From positions 1 through 61,300 of the forward strand of contig NZ_JAUYQL010000010.1 of the NCBI RefSeq assembly GCF_030697305.1: a stretch of DNA of 61,300 nucleotides, read 5' to 3'. This document shows, piece by piece, positions 9,519 to 16,719 of the stretch; within the stretch, counting starts at the first letter, position 1; each line of letters opens with the position of its first letter. The DNA is from Phenylobacterium sp. GTDB taxonomy: Bacteria; Pseudomonadota; Alphaproteobacteria; Caulobacterales; Caulobacteraceae. Both the position numbers and the translations under genes were made by a program. The notes beneath the pieces are model-generated. The model saw only the letters and a program-made list of their open reading frames with translations, was not told the origin of the DNA and made no database searches.

Positions 9519-10365
9519 GGCCGAGCTCGGCGATCAACTGTGCGGGGGTCACGCCCCGCGCGCGCAGATCGCGCAGCGTCTCGGCGCGGTCGCGCTTGGC
9601 GAACCGCCGGCCATCCGGGCCAAGCAGCAGGCGATGATGGGCGTAGGTCGGAGTGGGAAGACCAAGCAGCGCCTGCAGCAGCCGCTGCACGTGGGTGGCC
9701 TCGAACAGGTCCTGGCCGCGTATCACCTGGGTCACCTCCTGCAGCGCATCGTCGACGACCACGGCGAGGTGATAGGCGACGCCGACGTCCTTGCGCGCAA
9801 GCACGACGTCCCCCCCAAGCTCCGGCCGGGCGGAGATCAGGCCTGTCTCTTGGTTCGGTCCGTTACCCCGCTCGACGAAGCTTAAGGCGCCGAAGCCCCC
9901 GAGGTCACGCGCCGCGGCGTCGAGCGACAGACGCCAGGCGTACGCCTCGCCCGCCGCGAGGCGACGGGCTTCGTCGTCGGGGGCGAGCGGGCCGCCTCGC
10001 CAGGCCTCCATGGCGCCGTGCGGCGCGCGCTCTATATCCTCGGCGATCTCGCGGCGCGTGCGGAAACATCGATAGACCAGGCCGCGCGTCTGCAGCCGAT
10101 CCAGCGCCGCGCGGTAGTCGGCCATGTGCTCGGACTGGCGGCGCACCGGCTGCTCCCAGGCGAGCCCCAGCCAGGCGAGGTCCGCGAGGATCGCGTCCTC
10201 GAAGGCCGGACGGCTGCGGGTCGCGTCGATGTCCTCGATGCGCAGGATGAAGCGCCCGGCCCGCGACTGGGCGGCGCGGAACGCGCTCAGCGCCGAGAAG
10301 GCGTGGCCGCGATGCAGCCAGCCGGTGGGGGAGGGGGCGAAACGGGTGACGAAGCGATCGGCCAC
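9511..10365 (-). CDS. gluQ: Glutamyl-Q tRNA(Asp) synthetase
   Basis: GluQRS is a truncated glutamyl-tRNA synthetase paralogue without an anticodon-binding domain; it attaches glutamate to the queuosine at position 34 of tRNA(Asp). The 284-residue length matches the family. The class I signatures are FAPSPTGWLHRGHAFSAL (HxGH as H18-R-G-H21) and a KMSK-like KRDRAE near residue 258. RIEDIDATRSRP is the conserved amino-acid-site segment. The zinc-binding Cys cluster of the E. coli enzyme is not complete here (only YRCF is visible). The upstream TetR gene is 9 bp away on the same strand. Confidence 0.93.
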   Translation of the reverse strand: MADRFVTRFAPSPTGWLHRGHAFSALSAFRAAQSRAGRFILRIEDIDATRSRPAFEDAILADLAWLGLAWEQPVRRQSEHMADYRAALDRLQTRGLVYRCFRTRREIAEDIERAPHGAMEAWRGGPLAPDDEARRLAAGEAYAWRLSLDAAARDLGGFGALSFVERGNGPNQETGLISARPELGGDVVLARKDVGVAYHLAVVVDDALQEVTQVIRGQDLFEATHVQRLLQALLGLPTPTYAHHRLLLGPDGRRFAKRDRAETLRDLRARGVTPAQLIAELGLD

Positions 10366-10374
10366 CGGCCGCGT

Positions 10375-10998
10375 TTAGCGCTTCGGACCTTCGGCGAATA
10401 TGCCCATGTGCTCGAACACGCCGCGCAAGAAGGCCTCCTCGCCGCCTAGCTGGTCCTTCAGCGGTTGGAACTGCTTGAAGCAGGCCATCTCGGCGAGGCC
10501 GTGGGCGGCGCTCCAGGCGGCGACGGCGGCGAGTTCCAGGCCGACGAGATCCGTGGGGTCGAGTCCGGCCTGGACGAGGGCGGTGCGCACCCTGTCGTAG
10601 GCGCCGTTGTGGCCGTGCTGGCGATCAGGCAGCGCCTCGCGGTCGCGCGAGCGGTCGTACATCACCCGATACAGAGCCGGATGTTCGCGGGCGAAGCGCA
10701 CATAGGTCACCCCGACCAGAGCCAGGGGGCCGTAGTTGGAGCCGGACTCGATCCGCGCCTTGGCGAGCATGTCGCCCAGCAGGTCCCAGCCCTGCTCGGC
10801 GATGGCCTCGAGCAGCTCGTTCTTGTCCTTGAAGTGATGGTAGGGCGCAGCCGGGCTGACACCGGCTTCGCGGGCGACGGCGCGTAGCGACAAGGCGCTC
10901 GGACCTTCGCATTCAAGCAGCCGACGCGCGGCGTCGATGAGACCCCGGCGAAGATCGCCGTGATGATAGGGCCTGCCTCCTACCGTTTCCTCTTTCAT
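10375..10998 (-). CDS. TetR/AcrR-family transcriptional regulator
   Basis: A 207-residue regulator with an N-terminal TetR HTH: GLIDAARRLLECEGPSALSLRAVAREAGVSPAAPYHHFKDKNELLEAI (about residues 19-66; the recognition helix is VSPAAPYHHF). The C-terminal ligand domain resembles the TetR_C_33/WHG type (HPALYRVMYD). It is followed by gluQ at 9 bp. Upstream lies a half site CAACATA (about 11006-11012) that matches one arm of the perfect palindrome at 11258-11276, so it may autoregulate and control the neighbouring micro-protein genes. That link is inference only. Confidence 0.9.
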   Translation of the reverse strand: MKEETVGGRPYHHGDLRRGLIDAARRLLECEGPSALSLRAVAREAGVSPAAPYHHFKDKNELLEAIAEQGWDLLGDMLAKARIESGSNYGPLALVGVTYVRFAREHPALYRVMYDRSRDREALPDRQHGHNGAYDRVRTALVQAGLDPTDLVGLELAAVAAWSAAHGLAEMACFKQFQPLKDQLGGEEAFLRGVFEHMGIFAEGPKR

Positions 10999-11040
10999 TG
11001 GGATTCAACATAGGCGGCGATCTTGACGCCGTAAAGTATC

Positions 11041-11068
11041 TTGACAGCGATTAGATCATGACTATCTT
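11041..11068 (+). promoter_or_regulatory. Sigma-70-type promoter of micro-protein gene A
   Basis: TTGACA (11041-11046), a 16-bp spacer, then TATCTT (11063-11068). The same architecture, TTGACG-N16-TATCTT, recurs 240 bp downstream ahead of the paralogous gene B, which supports both as real promoters. It lies 61 bp upstream of the ATG of gene A, leaving a leader that contains the hairpin at 11086-11105. Confidence 0.65.
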
Positions 11069-11085
11069 AGCACCGTTCACATGAT

Positions 11086-11105
11086 CCCTCCGCTCCCCCG
11101 GAGGG
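11086..11105 (+). other. Leader hairpin of micro-protein gene A
   Basis: CCCTCCG and CGGAGGG form a perfect 7-bp stem around CTCCCC. It sits in the predicted 5' leader, 23 nt before the ATG of gene A. The identical stem occurs in the leader of gene B (11328-11347), so stem conservation with a changed loop base points to RNA function. It has no U-tract here. Confidence 0.55.
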
Positions 11106-11128
11106 TCCAATTCGAAAGGTGGGCGCAA

Positions 11129-11239
11129 ATGTCTCTCGCAAAGTTCTTCGGCTTCGACCGGATCTTCGACGGCCAGCCTGGTCTCGTGCTTATTCCGGCC
11201 GGCGCTGGCGCCTTCGCCTATGCGGTGATCGGCGGCTAA
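11129..11239 (+). CDS. 36-aa single-helix membrane micro-protein A
   Basis: A 36-residue ORF, MSLAKFFGFDRIFDGQPG followed by a hydrophobic Gly/Ala-rich helix ending FAYAVIGG. A ribosome binding site AAAGGTGG lies about 6 bp upstream. It has a clear paralogue 240 bp downstream (gene B), with the same start MSLA, a Phe-rich amphipathic N-terminus with F-D, a transmembrane-like segment and the same end GG. Duplicated promoter, leader hairpin and coding sequence argue that it is a real gene. Function is unknown: candidates are a small membrane regulator, a subunit of a membrane complex, or a type I toxin-like peptide. No antisense RNA could be demonstrated. Confidence 0.6.
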   Translation: MSLAKFFGFDRIFDGQPGLVLIPAGAGAFAYAVIGG

Positions 11240-11257
11240 CGAACGGTAAGAGTTTAG

Positions 11258-11276
11258 TATGTTGCGGTGCAACATA
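11258..11276. promoter_or_regulatory. Perfect palindrome, candidate TetR operator
   Basis: TATGTTGC-GGT-GCAACATA is a perfect 8-3-8 inverted repeat, ending 4 bp before the -35 box of the gene B promoter. It is absent from the equivalent position upstream of gene A. A half site (CAACATA) lies just upstream of the TetR gene at 10998. Size and symmetry fit a TetR dimer site. Confidence 0.55.
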
Positions 11277-11280
11277 TATC

Positions 11281-11308
11281 TTGACGATGTTCAGATACAT
11301 ACTATCTT
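11281..11308 (+). promoter_or_regulatory. Sigma-70-type promoter of micro-protein gene B
   Basis: TTGACG (11281-11286), 16-bp spacer, TATCTT (11303-11308). It mirrors the promoter of gene A and is preceded directly by the 11258-11276 palindrome. Confidence 0.65.
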
Positions 11309-11327
11309 AGCATCGTTCAAATGATCG

Positions 11328-11347
11328 CCCTCCGCTCCCTCGGAGGG
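11328..11347 (+). other. Leader hairpin of micro-protein gene B
   Basis: CCCTCCG/CGGAGGG stem around CTCCCT, followed by TTT. It duplicates the gene A leader hairpin; the short U-run could allow some attenuation. It lies 23 nt upstream of the ATG of gene B. Confidence 0.55.
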
Positions 11348-11370
11348 TTTCCTGAAAGGTTGTGTGTGTG

Positions 11371-11475
11371 ATGTCTCTCGCGAATTTCGAGCGCTTCTTC
11401 GACCGCGCCGGACCAGCGATGTTCCTGGCGCTTGGCGGCGCCATCGCTGCGGCGGTGATGGTGGTCGGCGGCTGA
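11371..11475 (+). CDS. 34-aa single-helix membrane micro-protein B
   Basis: A 34-residue ORF: MSLANFERFFDRAGPAM followed by a hydrophobic helix of Leu/Ala/Ile/Val and ending MVVGG. It is a tandem paralogue of the micro-protein at 11129-11239, with its own promoter, leader hairpin and GAAAGG ribosome site upstream of a GTGTGTGTG stretch. An intrinsic terminator follows 29 bp after the stop, closing the unit. Function unknown; the preserved start, F-D motif, helix and GG end suggest both copies are selected. Confidence 0.6.
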   Translation: MSLANFERFFDRAGPAMFLALGGAIAAAVMVVGG

Positions 11476-11504
11476 TCCGGCCATCGAAGCGAACTCAAGA
11501 CGGA

Positions 11505-11528
11505 GGGGGCCCTAGCGGCCCCCTTTTT
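11505..11528 (+). terminator. Rho-independent terminator
   Basis: GGGGGCC (11505-11511), loop CTAGC, GGCCCCC (11517-11523), then TTTTT. It is the clearest intrinsic terminator in the window and ends the micro-protein unit. The following ~170 bp to the HNH gene hold no recognisable gene. Confidence 0.88.
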
Positions 11529-11702
11529 CGTGGTCGCTACGCCGCCTGAGTCATGGAGCTGTCGCGAAATCTAACCTATCGTTATTGGGTCGCGGCGGTC
11601 GTACCCCACGATTCGCCGTCAGACGCCCCTCACAGAGGAGTGCGGTCTTCAGTCCGTGTCCGTCTGAGTTAGTCGCAGCCACGCCCCTACGGAGGCGCGC
11701 GC

Positions 11703-12263
11703 ATGCAGGTGGTTAGTCACCCGCCCTCCGGGTGGCCCGCCCTGGTGCTGAACGCCGACTATCGGCCGCTCAGCTATTATCCATTGTCGCTCTGGCCCTG
11801 GCAGGACGTGATCAAGGCGGTGTTCCTGGAGCGGGTGGACGTGGTCTCCACCTACGACCAGACGATCCGCTCGCCCGCCTTCGAGATGAAGCTGCCCAGC
11901 GTGGTCTCGCTAAAGCGCTATGTGGCCCAGGACCGCCCCCCGGCCTTCACCCGGTTCAACCTGTTCCTGCGCGACGCCTTCACCTGCCAGTACTGCAGCG
12001 CCGGAGAGGACCTGACCTTCGACCATGTGCTGCCGCGCTCGCGGGGTGGCCGCACCACGTGGGAGAACATCGTCACCGCCTGCGCGCGCTGCAATCTGAC
12101 CAAGGGTGGGCGCACGCCGCGGGAAGCGGGCATGCACCCGCACTACCCGCCGCGCCGCCCCAGCGCCTTCGAGCTGCAGGACCGCGGCCGGCGGTTCCCG
12201 CCGAACCACCTGCACCAGAGCTGGCTGGATTACCTCTACTGGGACGTCGAGCTGGAGGCGTGA
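11703..12263 (+). CDS. HNH endonuclease family protein
   Basis: A 186-residue protein with an HNH/McrA-type domain in the middle: two zinc Cys pairs, C95-x2-C98 (TCQYC) and C127-x2-C130 (ACARCN), bracket the active-site D107-H108 in FDHVLPRSRGG and N122 in WENIVT. The N-terminal ~80 residues (ALVLNADYRPLSYYPLSLWPW...) and the C-terminal tail are those of a chromosomal HNH family found widely in alphaproteobacteria and cyanobacteria, of unknown biological role (DNA repair or processing). It is not next to phage or restriction genes. Start ATG 11703 follows a purine-rich CGGAGG. Confidence 0.87.
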   Translation: MQVVSHPPSGWPALVLNADYRPLSYYPLSLWPWQDVIKAVFLERVDVVSTYDQTIRSPAFEMKLPSVVSLKRYVAQDRPPAFTRFNLFLRDAFTCQYCSAGEDLTFDHVLPRSRGGRTTWENIVTACARCNLTKGGRTPREAGMHPHYPPRRPSAFELQDRGRRFPPNHLHQSWLDYLYWDVELEA

Positions 12264-12353
12264 GTTGCGCGCCGCCTCGCGCAGGCGCAGGTTCAAGAGC
12301 AGAACCGAAGGTGCGTCCTGCGTTCTTCTGGACAACAGAGCAGGTGATCCACG

Positions 12354-12545
12354 ATGGTCGAGAACCAACACCATGCCGGCGGCGCTTATCCGCACGCGCT
12401 TCCCACCGAAGGCGAGAGTGTCGAACTGCACATGCTGGCGCTGATCTACGGCGTCGACATGGACACGATGCGCGAGCTGATCGCGATCCATGGGCTCGAT
12501 CGCGAAGCCCTCGACCGCGCGACAGGGCGCCCGCAGACGGACTGA
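12354..12545 (+). CDS. Hypothetical 63-aa protein
   Basis: A small soluble acidic protein (MVENQHHAGGAYPHALP...). No domain recognised. It has a plausible helical C-terminal half (VELHMLALIYGVDMDTMRELIAIHGLDREAL in the region 24-54, resembling a small helix-turn-helix or helical-pair fold). The ribosome site is weak. It lies between the HNH gene and a membrane micro-protein gene on the same strand and could be co-transcribed with them. Confidence 0.5.
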   Translation: MVENQHHAGGAYPHALPTEGESVELHMLALIYGVDMDTMRELIAIHGLDREALDRATGRPQTD

Positions 12546-12594
12546 TCCCGCGAGGCTGGAGTCTCATCCGCCAGCGCCTTAAGCTTGCGCCGAG

Positions 12595-12723
12595 ATGACC
12601 GCAGACCCCACGCCCCCGCCGGAAGACGCGCCCCCGCCGCGCCGCACAATCACGCTGTGGCCGATGGCGTTCGGCCTCGCGGCCGGCGTCGCACTGGCTT
12701 TCGTGTTCGCCAAGCTGTTCTAA
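12595..12723 (+). CDS. 42-aa single-TM small membrane protein
   Basis: ORF of 42 codons: a Pro/Asp-rich N-terminus (MTADPTPPPEDAPPPRR) followed by one hydrophobic helix with a Gly/Ala core (LWPMAFGLAAGVALAFVF) and a Lys near the end, consistent with an N-in tail-anchored small membrane protein. The ribosome site is weak (GCGCCGAG), so expression is uncertain. No family recognised. Confidence 0.5.
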   Translation: MTADPTPPPEDAPPPRRTITLWPMAFGLAAGVALAFVFAKLF

Positions 12724-12908
12724 GCGTTGCTTCAGCAGGAACGCCCACCGCGCCCGTCGGCGTCGTCTTCGGCAGCGGATGAACGCGCGCCTGGGCGGTC
12801 GCCGTCGCACGCTTGATCGAGCGCTGCAACGGTCCTACCAGTCGGAGATCGCATCGACGCGGCGCTCAAGTCCGCGCGTTCCATTATCGCAGGAAACGGC
12901 TGGCCATC

Positions 12909-13772
12909 ATGAAACTCGCGACCTTCGTCCGTTCGGGCGCACAGCAGGCTGAGATCGGCGTGGTCACCGACGCAGGCGTGGTCCCCGCGCCGAGCGGCGG
13001 AGCGTTTGCGGGCCTCGACATGATCGGCCTGATCGAGCGATGGGACGAACTGAAAGGCGAGGTCGCGCGCTGGTCGCAGGCGGGCGCGGCGCTGCCGCTC
13101 GCAAGCGTTCGTCTGCTGGCTCCGATCCCAAGGCCGGGCAAGATGCTGTGCATGGGCCTGAATTACGCCGACCACGTGGCCGAGACCGGCCAGGCAACGC
13201 CGCCCAACCAGATCTGGTTCTGCAAGCAGACGACCGCGGCCCATGGCCCCTATGAGCCGATCGACCTGCCTAAGGCGTCCAGCCGCGTCGATTACGAGGT
13301 CGAGATGGTGGCGATCGTCGGCAAGAAGGGGCGGCACGTGCCCAAGGACAAGGCGGCCGACCTGTTGTTCGGCTACTGCGTCGGCAATGACGTCAGCGCC
13401 CGTGACTGGCAGGTCAAGTCTGCGCAGTGGATGATCGGCAAGTCGTTCGACACCCACGGTCCGTTCGGGCCGTGGATCACCACCGCCGACGAAGTGGGCG
13501 ACCCGCACGCGCTAGACATCAGCTGCAAGGTCAATGGCGAGACGCGACAGTCGTCGAATACCAAGCACCTGATCTTCGACGTGTTCGATCAGGTGGTCGA
13601 GCTCAGTCAGGCGATGACGCTGGAACCCGGCGACGTGATCTACACCGGAACGCCAGGCGGCGTCGGGCTGGCGATGAAGCCGCCCAGCTTCCTGAAGCCG
13701 GGCGACACCGTCACTTGCGAGATTTCGAAGCTCGGCACGATCGAGGGCGTGATGACGCCCGAGAGCGCCTAG
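12909..13772 (+). CDS. Fumarylacetoacetate hydrolase (FAH) family protein
   Basis: A 287-residue FAH-superfamily enzyme (2-hydroxyhepta-2,4-diene-1,7-dioate isomerase / ureidoglycolate lyase-like group), which acts on C-C or C-O bonds of beta-diketo acids in a Mg2+-dependent way. Visible signatures are the catalytic-site entry GLNYADHVAE, the metal-ligand segment VDYEVEMVAIVG (Glu-x-Glu) and GYCVGNDVSARDWQ, plus GDVIYTGTPGGVG. ATG 12909 follows AGGAAACGG. The exact substrate cannot be assigned; no catabolic operon surrounds it. Its stop overlaps by 4 bp the convergent gene at 13769-14137. Confidence 0.92.
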   Translation: MKLATFVRSGAQQAEIGVVTDAGVVPAPSGGAFAGLDMIGLIERWDELKGEVARWSQAGAALPLASVRLLAPIPRPGKMLCMGLNYADHVAETGQATPPNQIWFCKQTTAAHGPYEPIDLPKASSRVDYEVEMVAIVGKKGRHVPKDKAADLLFGYCVGNDVSARDWQVKSAQWMIGKSFDTHGPFGPWITTADEVGDPHALDISCKVNGETRQSSNTKHLIFDVFDQVVELSQAMTLEPGDVIYTGTPGGVGLAMKPPSFLKPGDTVTCEISKLGTIEGVMTPESA

Positions 13773-14137
13773 CGCTTGAGGTAATGGCCGTAGCGGCGCC
13801 ACAGGTTCTCCGCCGCGGCCAGGCTGGCCTTGCGGGTGCGCGCGTTGGTCAGCAGGGCGGCTGCGGCGGCGACGCCCAACACCCCGACCACGGCGGCGGT
13901 GGTCGCGGCGGGCCTGGTCCGGGCGGTCGAGGCCGCGGCGGCGCTTAAGGTTCGGGCGCGACGGCCGCCGGACTCCACAACCTGGCGGGTGCGGTCCTGC
14001 GCGCCGGCCGTGGCGTCCCTGAGGTTGGAGACGAAATCCCGACCCGCGGCGGCCAGCATCTGGCGCACACGATCCAGGCTGTCGTCATGCGGGGCGTTGT
14101 CAATGTCCGGGGTGACGGGGCCGGTGCGCACGGTCAT
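13769..14137 (-). CDS. Hypothetical membrane-anchored protein
   Basis: A 122-residue protein from ATG 14137 (MTVRTGPVTPDIDNAPH...). It has an acidic N-terminus, a helical middle (LDRVRQMLAAAGRDFVSNLRD) rich in Ala/Arg/Thr, and an Ala/Val hydrophobic helix around residues 80-100 followed by the basic tail WRRYGHYLKR. Layout resembles small C-tail-anchored ribosome/membrane-associated proteins of the ElaB/YqjD (DUF883) kind, but I see no diagnostic motif. The open frame continues upstream to 14314 in low-quality sequence, so the start is uncertain. Confidence 0.6.
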   Translation of the reverse strand: MTVRTGPVTPDIDNAPHDDSLDRVRQMLAAAGRDFVSNLRDATAGAQDRTRQVVESGGRRARTLSAAAASTARTRPAATTAAVVGVLGVAAAAALLTNARTRKASLAAAENLWRRYGHYLKR

Positions 14138-14325
14138 AAGAAGGCTCGCTTTCGTGGTTGCGGTGTGACGATCGTTCAGAACGCTCGGGACTGAAGGTCG
14201 ATCCAGAATTTCTGGGCCTTTCCCGCCGCCGCCTTCGCCTATGCTGGGGCATATAACTAACGTCTGTTTCATTGGGCGCGAAGCGAACGCCGCTGTGCGA
14301 GCGTTCGGCGCCAAGAGGAAATTCC

Positions 14326-15303
14326 ATGAAAGCTGCCTATCTGAACAGCCCTGGCGGGCCGGAAGTCATCGTCTATGGCGATCTGCCTGATCCGGTCCCG
14401 GGTCCCGGCCAGGTGCTGGTGCGGATGCGGGCCACCACCGTCAACCACGTCGACACGATCTGGCGCTCGGGCATCCGTCCGTATTTCAAGATCGTCGCCC
14501 CGCACGTGCTGGGTATCGAATTGGCGGGCGAGATCGCCGGCCTGGGCGAGGGCGTCACCAGCTTCAAGATCGGCGACCGGGTGGTCGGGCGACCGAAGAC
14601 CGGCGCCTATGCGGAGCTGGCGGTCGCTGATGTGAGCGACGTCGTGAAGCTTCCCGACACCGTATCTTTCGAGGACGGCGCCGGCCTTGGCACCACCGGC
14701 CCGATCGCGTGGCGCGCCGTGGTGCGCGTGGCCCAGGTGCGGGCAGGCGAAGCGGTTCTGATCACCGCGGCGGCCAGCGGCACAGGCAGCGTGATGGTGC
14801 AGATCGCAAAGGCCGCCGGGGCCTTCGTAATTGGAACCGCTGGCGGTCAGCGCAAGCTCGACGTGGTCAGGTCGGTGGGCGCCGACGCGGTGATCGACCA
14901 CTACGAAGAGGACGTCGCCGCCCGCATCAAGGAGATCACCGACGGCCGCGGCATCGACGCGGCCATCGACGCCACCTGCAGCGCTCCGCTGGTCAACGCG
15001 GTGATCGAAGGCCTGCGGCCCGGCGGCCGCCTGGCGATCTACGGCAACATGGCTTCGCCCGAGCTGACGTTCAACGTGCGCAACACGTTCTTCAAGGGCG
15101 TGAAGGTGATGGGCGTCCAAGGGGGCGATCCCGCCCAGATCGAGGCGGAACGCGAAGGCGACCTGATCGGCATGCTGCGGCTCGCCGCCGACGGCAAGAT
15201 CAAGCTGGTCAAGGACAAGATCATGCCGCTGTCAGACGCCGCCGAGGCGCACCGCCTGATGGAATCGCATGCGAGCGGCGGCAAGCTGATCCTTACGAGC
15301 TGA
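14326..15303 (+). CDS. Zinc-independent quinone oxidoreductase-like MDR protein
   Basis: A 325-residue medium-chain dehydrogenase/reductase. The N-terminal GroES-like domain (MKAAYLNSPGGPEVIVYGDLPDPVPGPGQVLV) lacks the structural- and catalytic-zinc cysteines, and the Rossmann domain carries ITAAASGTGSVMVQIAKAAGAFVIGTAG around residues 145-172. This places it in the NADPH:quinone oxidoreductase (QOR/zeta-crystallin) group, which reduces quinones or activated alkenes. AAGAGGAAA provides the ribosome site 8 bp upstream. It converges on a dienelactone hydrolase-family gene with a 9-bp gap. Confidence 0.92.
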   Translation: MKAAYLNSPGGPEVIVYGDLPDPVPGPGQVLVRMRATTVNHVDTIWRSGIRPYFKIVAPHVLGIELAGEIAGLGEGVTSFKIGDRVVGRPKTGAYAELAVADVSDVVKLPDTVSFEDGAGLGTTGPIAWRAVVRVAQVRAGEAVLITAAASGTGSVMVQIAKAAGAFVIGTAGGQRKLDVVRSVGADAVIDHYEEDVAARIKEITDGRGIDAAIDATCSAPLVNAVIEGLRPGGRLAIYGNMASPELTFNVRNTFFKGVKVMGVQGGDPAQIEAEREGDLIGMLRLAADGKIKLVKDKIMPLSDAAEAHRLMESHASGGKLILTS

Positions 15304-15312
15304 GGGCGGCCG

Positions 15313-16047
15313 TCAGGTCAGGCGGCGGCGGAACAGGGCCAGCAGACGCTCCCAGTGCCGCTCCGCCGCCGGCTTGTCGTAGATCGGCCGAAGCGGGAAG
15401 GCGAAGCCGTGGTGGACGCCGGGGTAGATCTCCAGCTCCACGTCCGCGCCGCTGGCGTCCAGCGCGATCTGCAGGGCGGCCACGGTCTCCGGCGGCGCCC
15501 AGATGTCGATCTCGGCGCAGGCGAAGTAGAGCTCGGCCTTGGCGCGGCCGGCGACCTTGTGTGGGCTGTCGTCGGCCTCGGTGACCAGGTTGGCGCCGTA
15601 GATGGACGCGGCGGCCGCGACCCGGTCGGGGAAGCGGGCGGCGGCGTTCACCGCGTAGGTTCCGCTCATGCAATAGCCCATGCAGCCGATCGGGCCGGGG
15701 CTGGCCGCGGCGCGGCCAGCGACCAGGTCCAGGATGGCGGCGGTGTCGTCCATCACCAGAGGGATGGTCAGGCTGTTCATCAGCGAGAACATCCGCGCCC
15801 GCTCGGGCGAGCCTTCCGCACCGATCGGGCCCAGTTCCATCGCGCCGGAACGGTAGTACATGTTGGGCAGCACCACATAGTAGCCGGCAGTCCCCAGCCG
15901 GCGCGCCATGTCGCGCAGCTCCTCGCGGATGCCCGGCGCATCCATGTAGATGATGATCACCGGGTGCGGACCACCGCGCTCGGGGTGGCAGATGAAGGTG
16001 GTCATCGCCCCGTCGCGGGTCGCGATGTCGACGGTTTCCTCGATCAT
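15313..16047 (-). CDS. Dienelactone hydrolase family protein
   Basis: A 244-residue alpha/beta hydrolase. The nucleophile elbow is G-Y-C126-M-S-G, with the remaining triad members probably D181 (AEIDIW) and H212 or H213 (GVHHGFAFP). These are the hallmarks of the DLH family, in which a Cys attacks enol-lactones such as dienelactone in chloroaromatic breakdown; many chromosomal members act on other esters. YMDAPGIREELRDMARRL is the typical oxyanion-side loop. No chlorocatechol genes are nearby, so the substrate is open. Confidence 0.92.
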   Translation of the reverse strand: MIEETVDIATRDGAMTTFICHPERGGPHPVIIIYMDAPGIREELRDMARRLGTAGYYVVLPNMYYRSGAMELGPIGAEGSPERARMFSLMNSLTIPLVMDDTAAILDLVAGRAAASPGPIGCMGYCMSGTYAVNAAARFPDRVAAAASIYGANLVTEADDSPHKVAGRAKAELYFACAEIDIWAPPETVAALQIALDASGADVELEIYPGVHHGFAFPLRPIYDKPAAERHWERLLALFRRRLT

Positions 16048-16133
16048 GGAACGCCTCCCCTTGCGCCGGCGATCCTCAGCGTCGCCTGGCCCGCCGCCTA
16101 TAGGCCAAGCCGGCGCCGCTGCGTCAACTCCAG

Positions 16134-16658
16134 CTAGATGCGTCGGCGATCGGCGAAGTTGGCCACCGGCTTGAAGTAGCCAATCAGCGATTCGGCGGCG
16201 CCGCGCCGCAGGCTCAGCGACCAGCGCTCGAACACCAGCTCGAAGCCGTCAGCGCGCAGGCCTGTGCTCAGCGAGACGATCACCAAGTCGCCGCCGGCTG
16301 GCGCGGCGAAGCCGACGCCAAGGTCGCCGCTGCGCAGCCGCAGCAGCGAGCCGCTGCGGAACGCGCGACGGGTGGGCGCGATCAGCACCGGGCGGCCGTC
16401 TGCGAGCCCGGGCGCGAAGACGATCTCGTCCTCAAGCGTGCCGAAGGGCCCGGCGAGCGCCGACAGCGGCGTGGCGGTGAATTCGATGGCTTCGACGCCG
16501 GTGGCGCTGAAGGTGAGCGCCAACTGATCGGGCCCGTCGACCACGTCGGTGGCCAGGCAAAGCACCGCGCGAAGTCCCTCGGCGGCCACGAACCAGCGTC
16601 CGGGCCGAAGCGCGGCCCGGTCCAGAGTGCGGGGAAAGCCTTCGAAGGAGACCGTCAT
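16134..16658 (-). CDS. Hypothetical protein (174 aa)
   Basis: A soluble, beta-rich looking protein without signal peptide or membrane segment (MTVSFEGFPRTLDRAALRPGRWF...). No motif recognised; alternating hydrophobic strands through residues 20-150 suggest a beta-sandwich or barrel. It lies upstream of coq7 on the same strand with a 61-bp gap after coq7's end is passed in reverse order, but no functional link is evident. The start ATG is preceded by only a weak ribosome site. Confidence 0.68.
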   Translation of the reverse strand: MTVSFEGFPRTLDRAALRPGRWFVAAEGLRAVLCLATDVVDGPDQLALTFSATGVEAIEFTATPLSALAGPFGTLEDEIVFAPGLADGRPVLIAPTRRAFRSGSLLRLRSGDLGVGFAAPAGGDLVIVSLSTGLRADGFELVFERWSLSLRRGAAESLIGYFKPVANFADRRRI

Positions 16659-16719
16659 GGACGATCCGCATGTTGCGCCGATTCTGGCGAAGGTTTCAGA
16701 TCGGAGCGCGTCGCGCGCT

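Noticed and set aside
12291..12305. GTTC-AAGAGCA-GAAC as an additional LexA box
   Set aside because: It is an inverted, not a direct, repeat of GTTC; the alphaproteobacterial SOS operator is a direct repeat.
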